Shown in pieces: positions 27,434 through 36,708 of a stretch of DNA of 64,000 bases (position 1 is its first letter; each line of letters opens with the position of its first letter). The translations under genes were made by a program, and so were the position numbers. Below the pieces are notes generated by a model that was not told the DNA's origin, did no database searches, and saw only the letters and a list, made by a program, of their open reading frames with translations. The stretch spans positions 433,087 through 497,086 of the forward strand of contig JBCCUL010000001.1 of the NCBI GenBank assembly GCA_039197065.1. Reading direction: 5' to 3'. The DNA is from JANQPX01 sp039197065. GTDB taxonomy: Bacteria > Pseudomonadota > Alphaproteobacteria > Geminicoccales > Geminicoccaceae.

Positions 27434-28645
27434 ATGCGCGAGCCGCAATTTCATCGGATCCGGCGCCTGCCGCCTTACGTGTTCAGTGAAGTGAATGCGA
27501 TGAAAGCATCGGCGCGTGCAGCCGGTCATGACATCATCGACTTCGGCATGGGCAATCCCGATCAGCCGGCGTCGAATGCCGTCGTCGAAAAGCTGATCGA
27601 AACGATCCGTGATCCCAAGACCCATCGCTATTCGACCTCGCGCGGTATTCAGGGTCTGCGCCGCGCCCAGGCTGCCTATTACGGCAGGCGATTCGGCGTG
27701 TCGCTCGATCCTGATACCGAGATCATCGCCACGCTGGGTTCGAAAGAGGGGCTCGCGAACCTAGCCCAGGCGATCACCGCGCCCGGCGATGTGATCCTTG
27801 CGCCGAACCCTTCCTATCCGATCCATGCCTATGGCTTCATCATCGCCGGCGCCTCTATTCGTCACGTGCCGATGACGCCGGAGACGGATCTCATGCGCGA
27901 GCTGGCCCATGCGGTTCAGCATTCCGTGCCTGTCCCCACCGCCATGGTCCTGAACTTCCCGTCCAATCCGACCGCACTCACCGTCGATCTCGACTTCTAT
28001 AAGGAAGTCGTCGCGTTTGCGAAGAAGCATGAGATTTTCATCCTTTCGGATCTGGCATATGCCGAAATCTATTTCGACGATCCGCCTCCCTCGATCCTCC
28101 AGGTGGAAGGCGCCAAGGACGTTGCTGTCGAATTCACGTCGCTCAGCAAGACCTACAACATGCCGGGTTGGCGCATGGGTTTCGCCGCCGGCAATCAAAC
28201 CCTGATCGCGGCGCTGGCGCGCATCAAATCCTATCTCGACTATGGTGCGTTCACCCCCATTCAGGTTGCTGCAACCGAGGCGTTGAACGGTGATCAGGGC
28301 AGCATCGATCAGACGAGAAAACGCTACCGTGAACGCCGCGACGTGCTCGTTCAAGGCCTTGCCGCCGCCGGCTGGCCTGTGCCGTCACCGCCTGCGACCA
28401 TGTTCGTCTGGGCGCCCATCCCTGAGCGCTTCCACAATCTGGGATCGCTCGAATTCTCCAAGCTGCTTTTGACTGAAGCGGAGGTCGCCGTGGCGCCGGG
28501 CATCGGTTTTGGCGAATATGGCGAAGGCTATGTCCGCCTTGGCCTGGTTGAAAACCGTCACCGCATCCGTCAGGCGGTGCGCAATATCAAATCTTTCCTC
28601 GCCCGCGGGACCGATGCCGGTCTGGCCAAGCAAGCGGTGGCGTAA
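27434..28645 (+). CDS. PLP-dependent class I/II aminotransferase (AlaC/LL-DAP aminotransferase-like)
   Basis: 403-residue fold-type I aminotransferase. The PLP site is clear: SLSKTYNMPGWRMGF with the Schiff-base lysine, NFPSNPTA for the cofactor-contacting Asn, and the closing arginine in GYVRLGLVEN. Databases often label such proteins LL-diaminopimelate aminotransferase, but the group more likely includes alanine or other transaminases, so the substrate is left open. The start at 27434 follows GAAGGA. The next gene, homoserine dehydrogenase, begins four bases after its stop, a conserved pair in alphaproteobacteria suggesting a job in aspartate-family amino acid metabolism. Confidence 0.9.
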   Translation: MREPQFHRIRRLPPYVFSEVNAMKASARAAGHDIIDFGMGNPDQPASNAVVEKLIETIRDPKTHRYSTSRGIQGLRRAQAAYYGRRFGVSLDPDTEIIATLGSKEGLANLAQAITAPGDVILAPNPSYPIHAYGFIIAGASIRHVPMTPETDLMRELAHAVQHSVPVPTAMVLNFPSNPTALTVDLDFYKEVVAFAKKHEIFILSDLAYAEIYFDDPPPSILQVEGAKDVAVEFTSLSKTYNMPGWRMGFAAGNQTLIAALARIKSYLDYGAFTPIQVAATEALNGDQGSIDQTRKRYRERRDVLVQGLAAAGWPVPSPPATMFVWAPIPERFHNLGSLEFSKLLLTEAEVAVAPGIGFGEYGEGYVRLGLVENRHRIRQAVRNIKSFLARGTDAGLAKQAVA

Positions 28646-28649
28646 CAGC

Positions 28650-29942
28650 ATGACTTCCTCTCTCAATCTCGGCATTGCCGGTCTCGGAACGGTTGGCGCC
28701 GGCGTGGTCGAACTTCTGCGGCAGAACGGCGAGCTGCTCGGCGAACGTGCCGGGCGGAAGATCGTCATCAAGGCGGTGTCCGCCCGCGATCGCTATCGGG
28801 ACCGTGGCTTTTCACTCGAGTCCATGCGCTGGCACGAGGACCCCATGGCGCTGGCGGTCGATCCCGAGATCGACGCCGTGCTCGAGCTGATCGGCGGCTC
28901 CGAGGGCGTCGCCCTCGATCTGACGCGGGCAGCCCTCTCATCGGGCAAATCCGTGATCACCGCCAACAAAGCGCTTCTTGCCCATCACGGCGCCGAACTT
29001 GCCGCACTCGCCGAGGCGAATGGCGTCACCATCGGCTATGAAGCGGCGGTCGCCGGCGGCATTCCGATCGTCAAGGCGTTGCGCGAAGGGCTCGCCGGCA
29101 ATCGCATCGCCAGGGTCTACGGCATCCTGAACGGCACCTGCAACTACATCCTGACCACCATGCGCGAGACCGGCCGCGACTTCGAGGACGTGCTCGCCGA
29201 GGCGCAGAAGCTGGGCTACGCCGAAGCCGATCCGACCTTCGACATCGACGGCATCGACGCCGCTCACAAGCTGGCGCTCCTCGCCTCGCTCGCCTTTGGC
29301 TGCCCGCCGAATTTCGATGCCGTCCATATCGAGGGCATTCGCCATATCAGCGCCGAGGACATTGCGTTCGCCAGCGAAATGGGCTACCGCATCAAGCTGC
29401 TCGGCGTTGCCCGCAGGACCGACTATGGGTTGGAGCAGCGCGTGCATCCCACGATGGTCAGGACCGGCACGCCGATCAGCCAGATCGAAGGCGTGTTCAA
29501 CGCCGTGGTCGCGGATGGCGACCAGGTCGACACGACGCTTCATTCCGGTCGAGGGGCTGGCGGCGGGCCGACGGCAAGCGCTGTGGTTTCCGATATTGCC
29601 GATCTCGCCCGCGGCGCCGTGCCGCCGGTGTTCACCCTGCCGGTCGAGCGCCTGACGCGCCTGCCGGCAGCCCATATGGGACGGCATCATGGCGCCTATT
29701 ACATCCGTTTGATGGTGCTGGATCAGCCGGGTGTGCTCGCCGATGTCTCAGCGATGATGCGCGATCACAATGTCTCGATCGAAGCCTTGATCCAGCGCGC
29801 GCGCAAACCGGGTGAGGCGGTGCCTATCGTGCTCACCACCCATGAGACGACGGAAGCCGACATGGCCGATGTGCTGGCGCGCATCAATAAGCTTGATGCC
29901 GTGCTCGAAGCGCCGCGCATGATTCGCATCGAAGACCTGTAA
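28650..29942 (+). CDS. hom: Homoserine dehydrogenase
   Basis: 430-residue enzyme reducing aspartate semialdehyde to homoserine with NAD(P)H, the branch to threonine and methionine. The nucleotide-binding GIAGLGTVGAGVVELL is at the N-terminus; the catalytic block GILNGTCNYILTTM and FDIDGIDAAHKLALLASLAFG hold the substrate lysine and acidic residues. The C-terminus is an ACT domain (YIRLMVLDQPGVLADVSAMM), implying feedback control, classically by threonine. The ATG at 28650 is followed by MTSSLNLGIAG, the usual start; longer readings in the frame run into the preceding gene. It is 56 bases before glpX. Confidence 0.97.
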   Translation: MTSSLNLGIAGLGTVGAGVVELLRQNGELLGERAGRKIVIKAVSARDRYRDRGFSLESMRWHEDPMALAVDPEIDAVLELIGGSEGVALDLTRAALSSGKSVITANKALLAHHGAELAALAEANGVTIGYEAAVAGGIPIVKALREGLAGNRIARVYGILNGTCNYILTTMRETGRDFEDVLAEAQKLGYAEADPTFDIDGIDAAHKLALLASLAFGCPPNFDAVHIEGIRHISAEDIAFASEMGYRIKLLGVARRTDYGLEQRVHPTMVRTGTPISQIEGVFNAVVADGDQVDTTLHSGRGAGGGPTASAVVSDIADLARGAVPPVFTLPVERLTRLPAAHMGRHHGAYYIRLMVLDQPGVLADVSAMMRDHNVSIEALIQRARKPGEAVPIVLTTHETTEADMADVLARINKLDAVLEAPRMIRIEDL

Positions 29943-29998
29943 TCAGCGTCCCGTAGGAAAGCCAATCTTCCTCGAATACCAGTGGAGACGAACGCATC

Positions 29999-30994
29999 AT
30001 GACCACATACCAAAGCGAAGATCGCAACTTCGCCCTGGAGGCCGTACGGGTCACCGAAGTCGCGGCGATCGCCAGCATGCGCTGGATGGGCCGCGGCGAT
30101 GAGAAGGCCGCCGATCAGGCCGCTGTGGACGCGATGCGCTCGGCGCTCAACGTGCTCGACATCGACGGCACGGTCGTGATCGGCGAGGGGGAGCGGGACG
30201 AAGCGCCCATGCTCTATATCGGCGAGAAGGTCGGCACCGGCAAAGGCTCGAAGGTCGATATCGCTCTCGATCCGCTGGAGGGCACCACCATCACCGCCAC
30301 CGGCGGTCCGAACTCCATCGCCTGCATCGCCTTTGCCGCGGAGGGCGGCTTTTTAAACGCACCGGACACCTATATGGACAAGATCGCGGTGGGTGGCGGT
30401 CTGCCGGATGGGCTCCTCGATATCCAGGCGCCGCCGGCAGAAAATCTTGGCCGGCTCGCCGAAGCCAGGCAGTGTGATGTGAACGATTTGGTCGTCCTGA
30501 TCCTCGATCGCCCGCGCCATCAAGAGCTGATCGCCGCCGTGCGCGCAACCGGCGCCCGTATCCGGCTGATCGGCGATGGCGATGTCGCCGGCGTGATCGC
30601 GACCTCGCGTGCGAATAGCGGGATCGACATTTATATGGGCAGTGGCGGTGCGCCTGAAGGCGTGCTTGCGGCTGCAGCACTCCGCTCGATCGGCGGTCAG
30701 ATGCAGGGCAAGCTGATGTTCCGCAACGAGGAAGAAAAGGCGAGAGCGAAGCGCATGGGGGTCGAAGACCTGGAACGGGTCTACAACCTCCATGACCTCG
30801 CCAGCGGCGACGTGATGTTTGCGGCAACCGGCGTGACGGACGGCACCATGCTCAAAGGCGTGCGCCGCATCCCGGGCGGCCTCACCACCGACAGCATCGT
30901 GATGCGCTCCAAGACCGGCACCGTGCGCCAGGTTACGGCCGAGCATCACCTCGAACGCAAGCTCGAAGTGGTCCCCCATTTCAACCGGGCGTAA
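29999..30994 (+). CDS. glpX: Class II fructose-1,6-bisphosphatase GlpX
   Basis: 331-residue metal-dependent phosphatase of gluconeogenesis (fructose-1,6-bisphosphate to fructose-6-phosphate). Conserved blocks: AAIASMRWMGRGDEKAAD, then IGEGERDEAPML and IALDPLEGTT for the metal and phosphate sites, and MGSGGAPEGVLAAAAL. Some alphaproteobacterial relatives also hydrolyse sedoheptulose-1,7-bisphosphate. GGAG precedes the ATG by 13 bases. The order hom-glpX-recJ is frequent in alphaproteobacteria. No pathway partner is adjacent; it would supply sugar phosphate to the glycogen genes at the other end of the window. Confidence 0.97.
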   Translation: MTTYQSEDRNFALEAVRVTEVAAIASMRWMGRGDEKAADQAAVDAMRSALNVLDIDGTVVIGEGERDEAPMLYIGEKVGTGKGSKVDIALDPLEGTTITATGGPNSIACIAFAAEGGFLNAPDTYMDKIAVGGGLPDGLLDIQAPPAENLGRLAEARQCDVNDLVVLILDRPRHQELIAAVRATGARIRLIGDGDVAGVIATSRANSGIDIYMGSGGAPEGVLAAAALRSIGGQMQGKLMFRNEEEKARAKRMGVEDLERVYNLHDLASGDVMFAATGVTDGTMLKGVRRIPGGLTTDSIVMRSKTGTVRQVTAEHHLERKLEVVPHFNRA

Positions 30995-31046
30995 GCCACG
31001 CCAGGCTTTGCCTGTAGCCAGCCAAGAAAGGGGAGCTGTCGGACTG

Positions 31047-32882
31047 ATGGCGGAGGGGGCGCATCAACTTGACGAGCAGGGGGGCTTGTTCCAGCCGGCC
31101 CCAACGGGGGCTGCGGCCCCAACGGTCGCGCCGGTTCTGGAACAGTCCTTCAGCGCTCGAAGCTGGCGGCTCCGGCCCGTGGATGAAAGGGTGGCGCTGG
31201 CGCTCGGTCAGCGCTTCGATCTCCCGGAGATCGTCGGGCGCATTCTGGTCGCGCGCGGCTTTGGCCTGGACGAGGCGCCGGGGTTTCTCGAACCGCGCCT
31301 GAAGGATTTTCTCCCTGATCCATCCCATCTCAAGGGGCTGGACGTCGCCGTCGAGCGGCTGGTTCAGGCGATCGAGGATCAAGAGCCCATCGGCATCATC
31401 GCCGACTACGACGTCGACGGCGCCACCTCCTGCGCCCTCCTCACCCGCCACCTCCGCGCCCACGGGGCGAGCGTTGACTTCGACGTGCCGGACCGGCTGG
31501 AGGAGGGCTATGGACCTAACGCCAAGGCCTTCGCGCGGTTGGAAGAGCAAGGCTGCCAGCTGGTGGTCGTCCTGGATGCGGGCACGACCGCCTTCGAGCC
31601 TCTGGAAGAGGCGGCGGCCAACGGCCATGAGGTCATCGTGGTCGATCATCACGCGGCGGAAGAGCGTCTGCCGGAAGCGCTGGCCGTGATCAATCCCAAC
31701 CGGCTGGACCAGGAAAGCCCGCTCGGCGATCTCGCGGCGGTCGGCGTCACCTTCATGCTGTGCGTCGCCCTGAACCGCGCCTTGCGCCAAAAAAACCAGC
31801 GCGTCGCCGCCGGCGACCCCGACTTGCGGCAATGGCTAGATCTGGTGGCGCTCGGCACGGTCTGCGATCTGGTGCCGCTGACCGGCCTGAACCGGGCGTT
31901 CGTCGCCCAGGGGGTCAAGGTTGCAGCTAGGGCGAGCAATCCAGGCCTGAAAGCGCTCGCTGCGGCTGCCAAGCTGGATGAAGCGCCTGATGCTGGGAAA
32001 TTCGGCTTCGTGCTCGGCCCGCGCATCAATGCTGGCGGCCGCACCGGCCAATCGGAACTCGGCGCCAGGCTCCTGACCGAGGAGGATCCGGCGACCGTCG
32101 CCACCATCGCCGCACAGATGGATGCGCTCAATCACGAACGCCGGCGCATCGAAAAGAACGTGCTGACTGCCGCCGAGCAACAACTCCAGTCAACTTTGTC
32201 GGACGCTCCGACCCTGGTGGCGGCGGGGGAGGGGTGGTCGCCAGGGGTTGTCGGCGTGGTCGCTTCGCGTCTGGTGGAACGCTATCACCGGCCGGCGGTG
32301 GTGATCGGGCTGGACGGCGACGCTGGCAAGGGGTCGGGACGATCGATTAAGGGGTTCGATCTCGGCAGTGCGGTCATTGCTGCCCGCCAGGAGGGGATTC
32401 TGACCCAGGGCGGCGGCCATCCGATGGCGGCGGGGCTCAGCATCGAAGCCGGCAATGTCGAGCGGTTCAAGACGTTTCTGATGGAGCGCATGGCTGCCAC
32501 CCTCGGCCCCGGTCTTCCGAAACCGGCCGAGCTCCTGCTGGATGCCGATCTCGAAGTTCAGAGCCTGACCATCGGCCTTGGCGAAGCCCTCGAACGCCTC
32601 GCACCCTTTGGCCGCGGCAACAGCGAGCCGCGTCTCTTGATCCGAAATGCGACGCTGCATCAGGTTAGGCGGATCGGGGACAATCATGTGGATGCCTGGC
32701 TCGCCGACCCGTCGGGCGCTCGTGTCCGTGCGGTCGCTTTCCGTATCGCTGATCAGCCTCTGGGGCAGGCGCTGCTCGGCGGTGAAGGCCGGACCTTCCA
32801 ACTCGCAGGCCGTCTTAAGATCGATAGCTGGCAGGGCCGGCGGCGCCCCAGTTTCCAAATCGAAGACGCGGCACCTGCCTGA
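31047..32882 (+). CDS. recJ: Single-stranded-DNA-specific exonuclease RecJ
   Basis: 611-residue 5' to 3' ssDNA exonuclease for RecFOR recombination, mismatch and base-excision repair. The DHH phosphoesterase motifs are in order: IIADYDVDGATSCALL (DxD), VVVLDAGTTA, and VIVVDHHAAEE (DHH). The DHHA1 domain carries GPRINAGGRTGQSELG and GKGSGRSIKGFDL, GGGHPMAAG. The C-terminal OB-like part ends QIEDAAPA. A TTG at 31008 would add 13 residues; ATG 31047 has AAGGGGAG upstream. The reader should note a low-homology N-terminal stretch of about 35 residues (GAAAPTVAP), common in this family. Confidence 0.96.
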   Translation: MAEGAHQLDEQGGLFQPAPTGAAAPTVAPVLEQSFSARSWRLRPVDERVALALGQRFDLPEIVGRILVARGFGLDEAPGFLEPRLKDFLPDPSHLKGLDVAVERLVQAIEDQEPIGIIADYDVDGATSCALLTRHLRAHGASVDFDVPDRLEEGYGPNAKAFARLEEQGCQLVVVLDAGTTAFEPLEEAAANGHEVIVVDHHAAEERLPEALAVINPNRLDQESPLGDLAAVGVTFMLCVALNRALRQKNQRVAAGDPDLRQWLDLVALGTVCDLVPLTGLNRAFVAQGVKVAARASNPGLKALAAAAKLDEAPDAGKFGFVLGPRINAGGRTGQSELGARLLTEEDPATVATIAAQMDALNHERRRIEKNVLTAAEQQLQSTLSDAPTLVAAGEGWSPGVVGVVASRLVERYHRPAVVIGLDGDAGKGSGRSIKGFDLGSAVIAARQEGILTQGGGHPMAAGLSIEAGNVERFKTFLMERMAATLGPGLPKPAELLLDADLEVQSLTIGLGEALERLAPFGRGNSEPRLLIRNATLHQVRRIGDNHVDAWLADPSGARVRAVAFRIADQPLGQALLGGEGRTFQLAGRLKIDSWQGRRRPSFQIEDAAPA

Positions 32883-32897
32883 TCGCCGCCGACCCTA

Positions 32898-32925
32898 TTG
32901 ATTTTGCCGCCTCAGCCCTTTAAAT
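32898..32925 (+). promoter_or_regulatory. Promoter of tRNA-Glu
   Basis: TTGATT (32898-32903), 16-base spacer, TTAAAT (32920-32925); shifting the -10 by one base (TAAATG) gives 17. It ends 13 bases before the mature tRNA. Predicted only. Confidence 0.45.
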
Positions 32926-32938
32926 GCATATCCACGAT

Positions 32939-33013
32939 GTCCCCATCGTCTAGCGGTTAGGACACCACCCTTTCAAGGTGGAGACACGGGTTCGATTCCC
33001 GTTGGGGATGCCA
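32939..33013 (+). tRNA. tRNA-Glu (anticodon TTC)
   Basis: Cloverleaf with encoded CCA. Acceptor arm GTCCCCA/TGGGGAT (first pair a G-U wobble), D arm TAGCGGTTA region, anticodon stem CCACC/GGTGG with loop CTTTCAA giving anticodon TTC at 32972-32974, T arm ACGGG-TTCGATT-CCCGT, discriminator G and CCA at 33011-33013. Reads GAA and GAG, and supplies Glu-tRNA for tetrapyrrole synthesis in alphaproteobacteria only if they use the C5 route (most use C4). Stand-alone between recJ and a convergent regulator gene. Confidence 0.97.
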
Positions 33014-33070
33014 CTTTCCAAAATCACTGAAACGATCGACGCCGATCCTGCATATCCTGGCGATCGATGA

Positions 33071-34381
33071 TCAGCTTCGATAACAATCTGCGGCCAGCAG
33101 CAATTCGGTCAGCTGGTGATAACGCTGGCCGTCGAGACCCGTCAGATCCTTGATTCGCTCGACCCTGTTGTAAACGGTATTGGGGTGATTGCCGAGCAGG
33201 CGCGCCGCTTTTTGGATGTTCATGTCGGCGTCTGCGATGGCGCGCAATGTCTGGACCAGCGCCCCGGATGATCGGGCATCCGCGCCGATGAAGGCGTCGA
33301 TCCAGTCAGGCGATGCTGATTGCACATATTCAGCGCCACGGTGAACCAGAAGAGCGCGGATCGGCAGTTCGGCGAACGAGACCACGCGTTCGGCGACGCT
33401 CGCAAACTCGAGCGCAATGGTCGCTTCCTGCAGCGCCTTCGGGATGAAGGAGGTCGAGGGGTGATCGGCGCTGATGCCGATGAGAACGGCCGGGCCGAGC
33501 ATCTGGAAGATCGAGGCAAGGCGCTCGGCGAGATCGGCTTCGGCGTCCGTCCATCCGGACTGACGGCGGCTGGCGGACAGCACAGCGACCACGAGATTGC
33601 CGCGGATGCCGCCGAGCGCTCTGATGGAGGTGGCTGCCACGGCGTCCGATAGGGAATCGACGATACGCTGGGCGCGCGCATCGCTCTCCATTTCGGACGG
33701 GTTGGCGGACTGGGCGATCACCACGGCATAGGCTTGGCGCTGCTCCAGATAGCCGGCGCGCTTCAAGAGCCGCGTCACGCGGCCATCGGATTCGTCATAG
33801 CCGCTGAGCAGAATATTCAGGAGTTCCGTGCGCAGGTCGCCCGCGGCTTCAGCAAGCTTGCGCGTTTCCTCGACATAAGCCGATGTCGCGATCGTGCTGA
33901 TCATGTTGGTGTACTCGATCGCGAAATCGGCGACCGCGGAGACCGTCTGCTCCTGGTCCTCCATGCCGATCGCCACCGCGGCGTCCCGCATCCAGCGCGA
34001 CAGGACCCGGTGGCCGCAGCGATAGGCGTGCAGCGTCACCTCAAGGGGGAAATGCTGCTCCGCACGCATCCTGGCGTGCTGGTCGACAAAGGTGAAATCA
34101 CCGATCTCACCGCCACCCATCAGTCGCTGAAGCTCGCTCACATGCTCGCCGATATGTTGAGCGAATTCAGGCAGGATCGCCGGATTGGCCGAGCTCTGAA
34201 AGGCCGGCACCTCCGCCAGGATCGTGTCGCGCAGCGCAGCGCCCGCCTTGTCCATCGAGCCCTTGAGAATGCCGGCGACCTCTGGAACGATGCCGGTTCT
34301 CGAAAGCGCATCCATGGCCTGGCGAATGGCTCTTTGCTCGTACAAGCTGCCAGACGCTGATTGTGGACTCTTCACATTCAT
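33071..34381 (-). CDS. PucR-type helix-turn-helix transcriptional regulator
   Basis: 436 residues. The C-terminal PucR/CdaR-like HTH is clear: ADMNIQKAARLLGNHPNTVYNRVERIKDLTG, in two parts over the last 50 residues. The middle is a GGDEF-fold-like CdaR region without catalytic motif (AYAVVIAQSANPSEME, GNLVVAVLSA). The N-terminal half is helical with FVDQHARMRAEQHFPLEVTLHAYRCG, a sensor of unknown ligand resembling the RsbR/histidine-kinase-like sensory region of related regulators. It is divergent, with a 101-base gap, from the YciI-like gene, so it probably controls that gene or itself. The regulated pathway is not known. Confidence 0.85.
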   Translation of the reverse strand: MNVKSPQSASGSLYEQRAIRQAMDALSRTGIVPEVAGILKGSMDKAGAALRDTILAEVPAFQSSANPAILPEFAQHIGEHVSELQRLMGGGEIGDFTFVDQHARMRAEQHFPLEVTLHAYRCGHRVLSRWMRDAAVAIGMEDQEQTVSAVADFAIEYTNMISTIATSAYVEETRKLAEAAGDLRTELLNILLSGYDESDGRVTRLLKRAGYLEQRQAYAVVIAQSANPSEMESDARAQRIVDSLSDAVAATSIRALGGIRGNLVVAVLSASRRQSGWTDAEADLAERLASIFQMLGPAVLIGISADHPSTSFIPKALQEATIALEFASVAERVVSFAELPIRALLVHRGAEYVQSASPDWIDAFIGADARSSGALVQTLRAIADADMNIQKAARLLGNHPNTVYNRVERIKDLTGLDGQRYHQLTELLLAADCYRS

Positions 34382-34482
34382 ACTGCAGATTCTAGGCGTA
34401 TTCTCGCCATGTGCAAGCGATTGGCATGTTGATAGTGATCAATCCTGTTGTTGTTCACGACGTAATCTAAGGGAGAATCACG

Positions 34483-34803
34483 ATGGCAAAATACCTGTTC
34501 GTCTATCACAGCAATGGCGTCTCGCATCCCACGGACCCGGACCAGGTCAAGGAGGCCATGGACGCCTGGGGGGCCTGGTTCGGCTCCATGGGCGCTGCGG
34601 TCATCGACGGCGGCAACCCGGTCGGCCAGTCGAGCACGGTCAGGCCCGATGGCTCGCTGGAGAGCGGCGGCGGCCCCAACCCGGCCAGCGGCTACAGCCT
34701 GATCGAGGCATCCAGCCTGGAAGACGCGCATCAGAAAGCCAGAGGCTGCCCCTTGCTGCAGGCTGGTGGCACGATCGAGATCGCCCAGGCCATGGATATG
34801 TAG
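34483..34803 (+). CDS. YciI-like (YCII-related) domain protein
   Basis: 106-residue ferredoxin-like dimeric protein of the YCII/DGPF type, cytosolic. The sequence shows AKYLFVYHSNG at the N-terminus, an AWGAWFGSMGAAVIDGGNPVG segment in two parts, GPNPASGYSLIEASSLEDA, and the closing CPLLQAGGTIEIAQAM typical of this group. No catalytic role is established for most members. GGGAG precedes the ATG by eight bases. It is divergent from the PucR-type regulator and followed by the DUF899 gene after about 150 bases, so regulator and target are plausible. Confidence 0.85.
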   Translation: MAKYLFVYHSNGVSHPTDPDQVKEAMDAWGAWFGSMGAAVIDGGNPVGQSSTVRPDGSLESGGGPNPASGYSLIEASSLEDAHQKARGCPLLQAGGTIEIAQAMDM

Positions 34804-34949
34804 CAGTCATGGCGACGAGCTGGGTCGCGGTGCCTCTGCGACCCGGCCTCGCCCATCGACGTCGTCGGCAAGGGGAGAAAGATGTCGTACGTTGATGGTA
34901 ATAGACAGGCTCTCTTTTGGGAGCTCTTCAGATTTTAGGGAGATATCGG

Positions 34950-35546
34950 ATGACCGAGGCGGAACGGCTTGAACAGGAGATTATGGAAAAGTCGCAGCAG
35001 CTGGCGGCGCTTCGCCAGGCTGAGGCGGATAGCGAGGTTGGCGATTACCGTTTTCGGACCCTGGATGGCGAGGTTACGCTCTCCAGCCTTTTCGGTGGCC
35101 GCGAGCGTTTGCTGATGATCCACAATATGGGGCAGGGGTGCCGCTACTGCACTCTTTGGGCCGATGGCATCAACGGCGTGCTCGACCATCTGGAAGATGC
35201 CATGGCGGTGGCGCTGGTCTCGAAGGACCCGCCTGAGACCCAACGGCGCATCGCGCTCGACCGCGGCTGGCGCTTTCGGATCGCGTCCCATGGCGGCGGC
35301 GCTTATATGGCCGAGCAATGTTCAGCCGGCGGCCATGCCAATTATCCAGGCGCAGCTGTTTATCAGCAAAAGGATGGCAAGATCATACGCCGCGGGCGCA
35401 CGGCCTTCGGGCCGGGTGATCTGTATTCGCCTGTCTGGCATTTTCTTGCTCTGGCCGGCCTTGGCGAGCAGGACTGGACGCCACAGTTCCACTATTGGCG
35501 CCGGCCTGATCAGCTCGATGACGGCGGCCAGAACCTGCGCGACTAG
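34950..35546 (+). CDS. DUF899-like thioredoxin-fold protein
   Basis: 198 residues, DUF899 type, thioredoxin fold, function unknown. A charged coiled helix (TEAERLEQEIMEKSQQLAALRQAE) leads into DYRFRTLDGEVTLSSLFGGRERLLMIHNMG, then the Cys pair GCRYCTLWADG at the position of the thioredoxin active site, and later YQQKDGKIIRRGRTAFGPGD, PVWHFLAL. The CxxC (C-R-Y-C) suggests a redox or thiol role but this is inferred. ATG 34950 has GGGAG seven bases upstream; a TTG at 34917 is longer but has none. Confidence 0.8.
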   Translation: MTEAERLEQEIMEKSQQLAALRQAEADSEVGDYRFRTLDGEVTLSSLFGGRERLLMIHNMGQGCRYCTLWADGINGVLDHLEDAMAVALVSKDPPETQRRIALDRGWRFRIASHGGGAYMAEQCSAGGHANYPGAAVYQQKDGKIIRRGRTAFGPGDLYSPVWHFLALAGLGEQDWTPQFHYWRRPDQLDDGGQNLRD

Positions 35547-35713
35547 AGCGGAACCTTCAAAGAGCTTGCTGCGGTAAAGGAGGCCTAAAGCGCGGCTTCT
35601 CCAATCCGCTCGACGCGCCTATCTGTGCAGCCTGTCTTGGCGCTGATCCCGACGCTGCTATCATGCCCCGAAACCGACGGCACCGTCGGCGGCTTGAAAC
35701 AGGGAGCAGCATT

Positions 35714-36646
35714 TTGGCCGAAGCTCGAAAAGTCATCATCACCTGTGCGGTGACCGGTTCGATCCATACACCTTCCATGTCGCCGCATCTGCCGGTGACG
35801 GCGGAGGAGATTGCGGATGCGGCGATCGGGGCTGCGGAGGCGGGTGCGGCGATCGTGCATTTGCATGCGCGCGATCCGGAAACCGGGCGGCCCGATCAGA
35901 CGCCCGAAGCCTTTCAGAAGTTCCTGCCGGTGATCAAGCAGCGTTCCGGCGTCGTGGTCAATCTGACCACCGGCGGTGCGCCCACGATGACCGTGGAGGA
36001 GCGGGTGAAACCGGCGGCGGCCCTCAAGCCGGAGGTCGCTTCCCTCAATATGGGCTCGATGAATTTCGGTCTGTTTCCGATGCTGAACCGCTTCAAGGAA
36101 TTCAAGCATGACTGGGAGCGAAAGCACCTCGAAGGCAGTCGCGATCTGGTGTTCAAGAACACCTATGCCGACATCGAATATGTGCTGAAAAGCTGCGCCG
36201 AGAACGACACGCGCTTCGAGTTCGAGTGCTATGACATCAGCCACCTCTACAATCTCGCCCATTTTCTCGATCGCGGTCTGGTGAAGCCGCCGCTCTTCGT
36301 GCAGAGCGTGTTCGGCATTCTCGGCGGTATCGGCCCGCATCCCGAGGATGTCCAGCATATGAAGCGGACGGCGGATCGGCTCTTCGGGGATCAGTATCGC
36401 TGGTCCGTGCTCGGCGCCGGGCGTCATCAGCTGCCGATCGCCGCGATGTCCGCGGCCATGGGCGGCAATGTCCGGGTTGGGCTTGAGGACAGTCTCTGGC
36501 TGGGCGCCGGCAAGCTTGCGGAAAGCAACGCCGCCCAGGTCGAGAGTGCGAGAAAGATCATCGAAGGCCTGGGCCTTGCCGTCGCCAAGCCCGAGGATGC
36601 GCGAGAAATCCTGGCGCTGAAGGGCGGGGATCAGGTCGGCTTTTGA
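35714..36646 (+). CDS. BKACE (beta-keto acid cleavage enzyme) family protein
   Basis: 310-residue TIM-barrel enzyme of the family of 3-keto-5-aminohexanoate cleavage enzyme, which condenses a beta-keto acid with acetyl-CoA and splits it. The zinc ligands are in HLHARDPETGRPDQ (two His) and FECYD (Glu). Other family blocks: MGSMNFGLFP and LGAGRHQLPIAAMSAAMGGNVRVGLEDSL. The start is TTG at 35714, with AGGGAG seven bases upstream; an in-frame ATG at 35663 would add 17 residues with no RBS. The true substrate cannot be told from sequence because the family covers many beta-keto acids. Confidence 0.9.
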   Translation: MAEARKVIITCAVTGSIHTPSMSPHLPVTAEEIADAAIGAAEAGAAIVHLHARDPETGRPDQTPEAFQKFLPVIKQRSGVVVNLTTGGAPTMTVEERVKPAAALKPEVASLNMGSMNFGLFPMLNRFKEFKHDWERKHLEGSRDLVFKNTYADIEYVLKSCAENDTRFEFECYDISHLYNLAHFLDRGLVKPPLFVQSVFGILGGIGPHPEDVQHMKRTADRLFGDQYRWSVLGAGRHQLPIAAMSAAMGGNVRVGLEDSLWLGAGKLAESNAAQVESARKIIEGLGLAVAKPEDAREILALKGGDQVGF

Positions 36647-36708
36647 TCACTCGTCTCGGTGATCGATCGCTCCGGCGAAGGTGATAACAGCGTCACGAAA
36701 GGAGGAGG

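Noticed and set aside
31008..31046. Longer recJ start at TTG 31008
   Set aside because: No RBS before it, whereas AAGGGGAG precedes ATG 31047.
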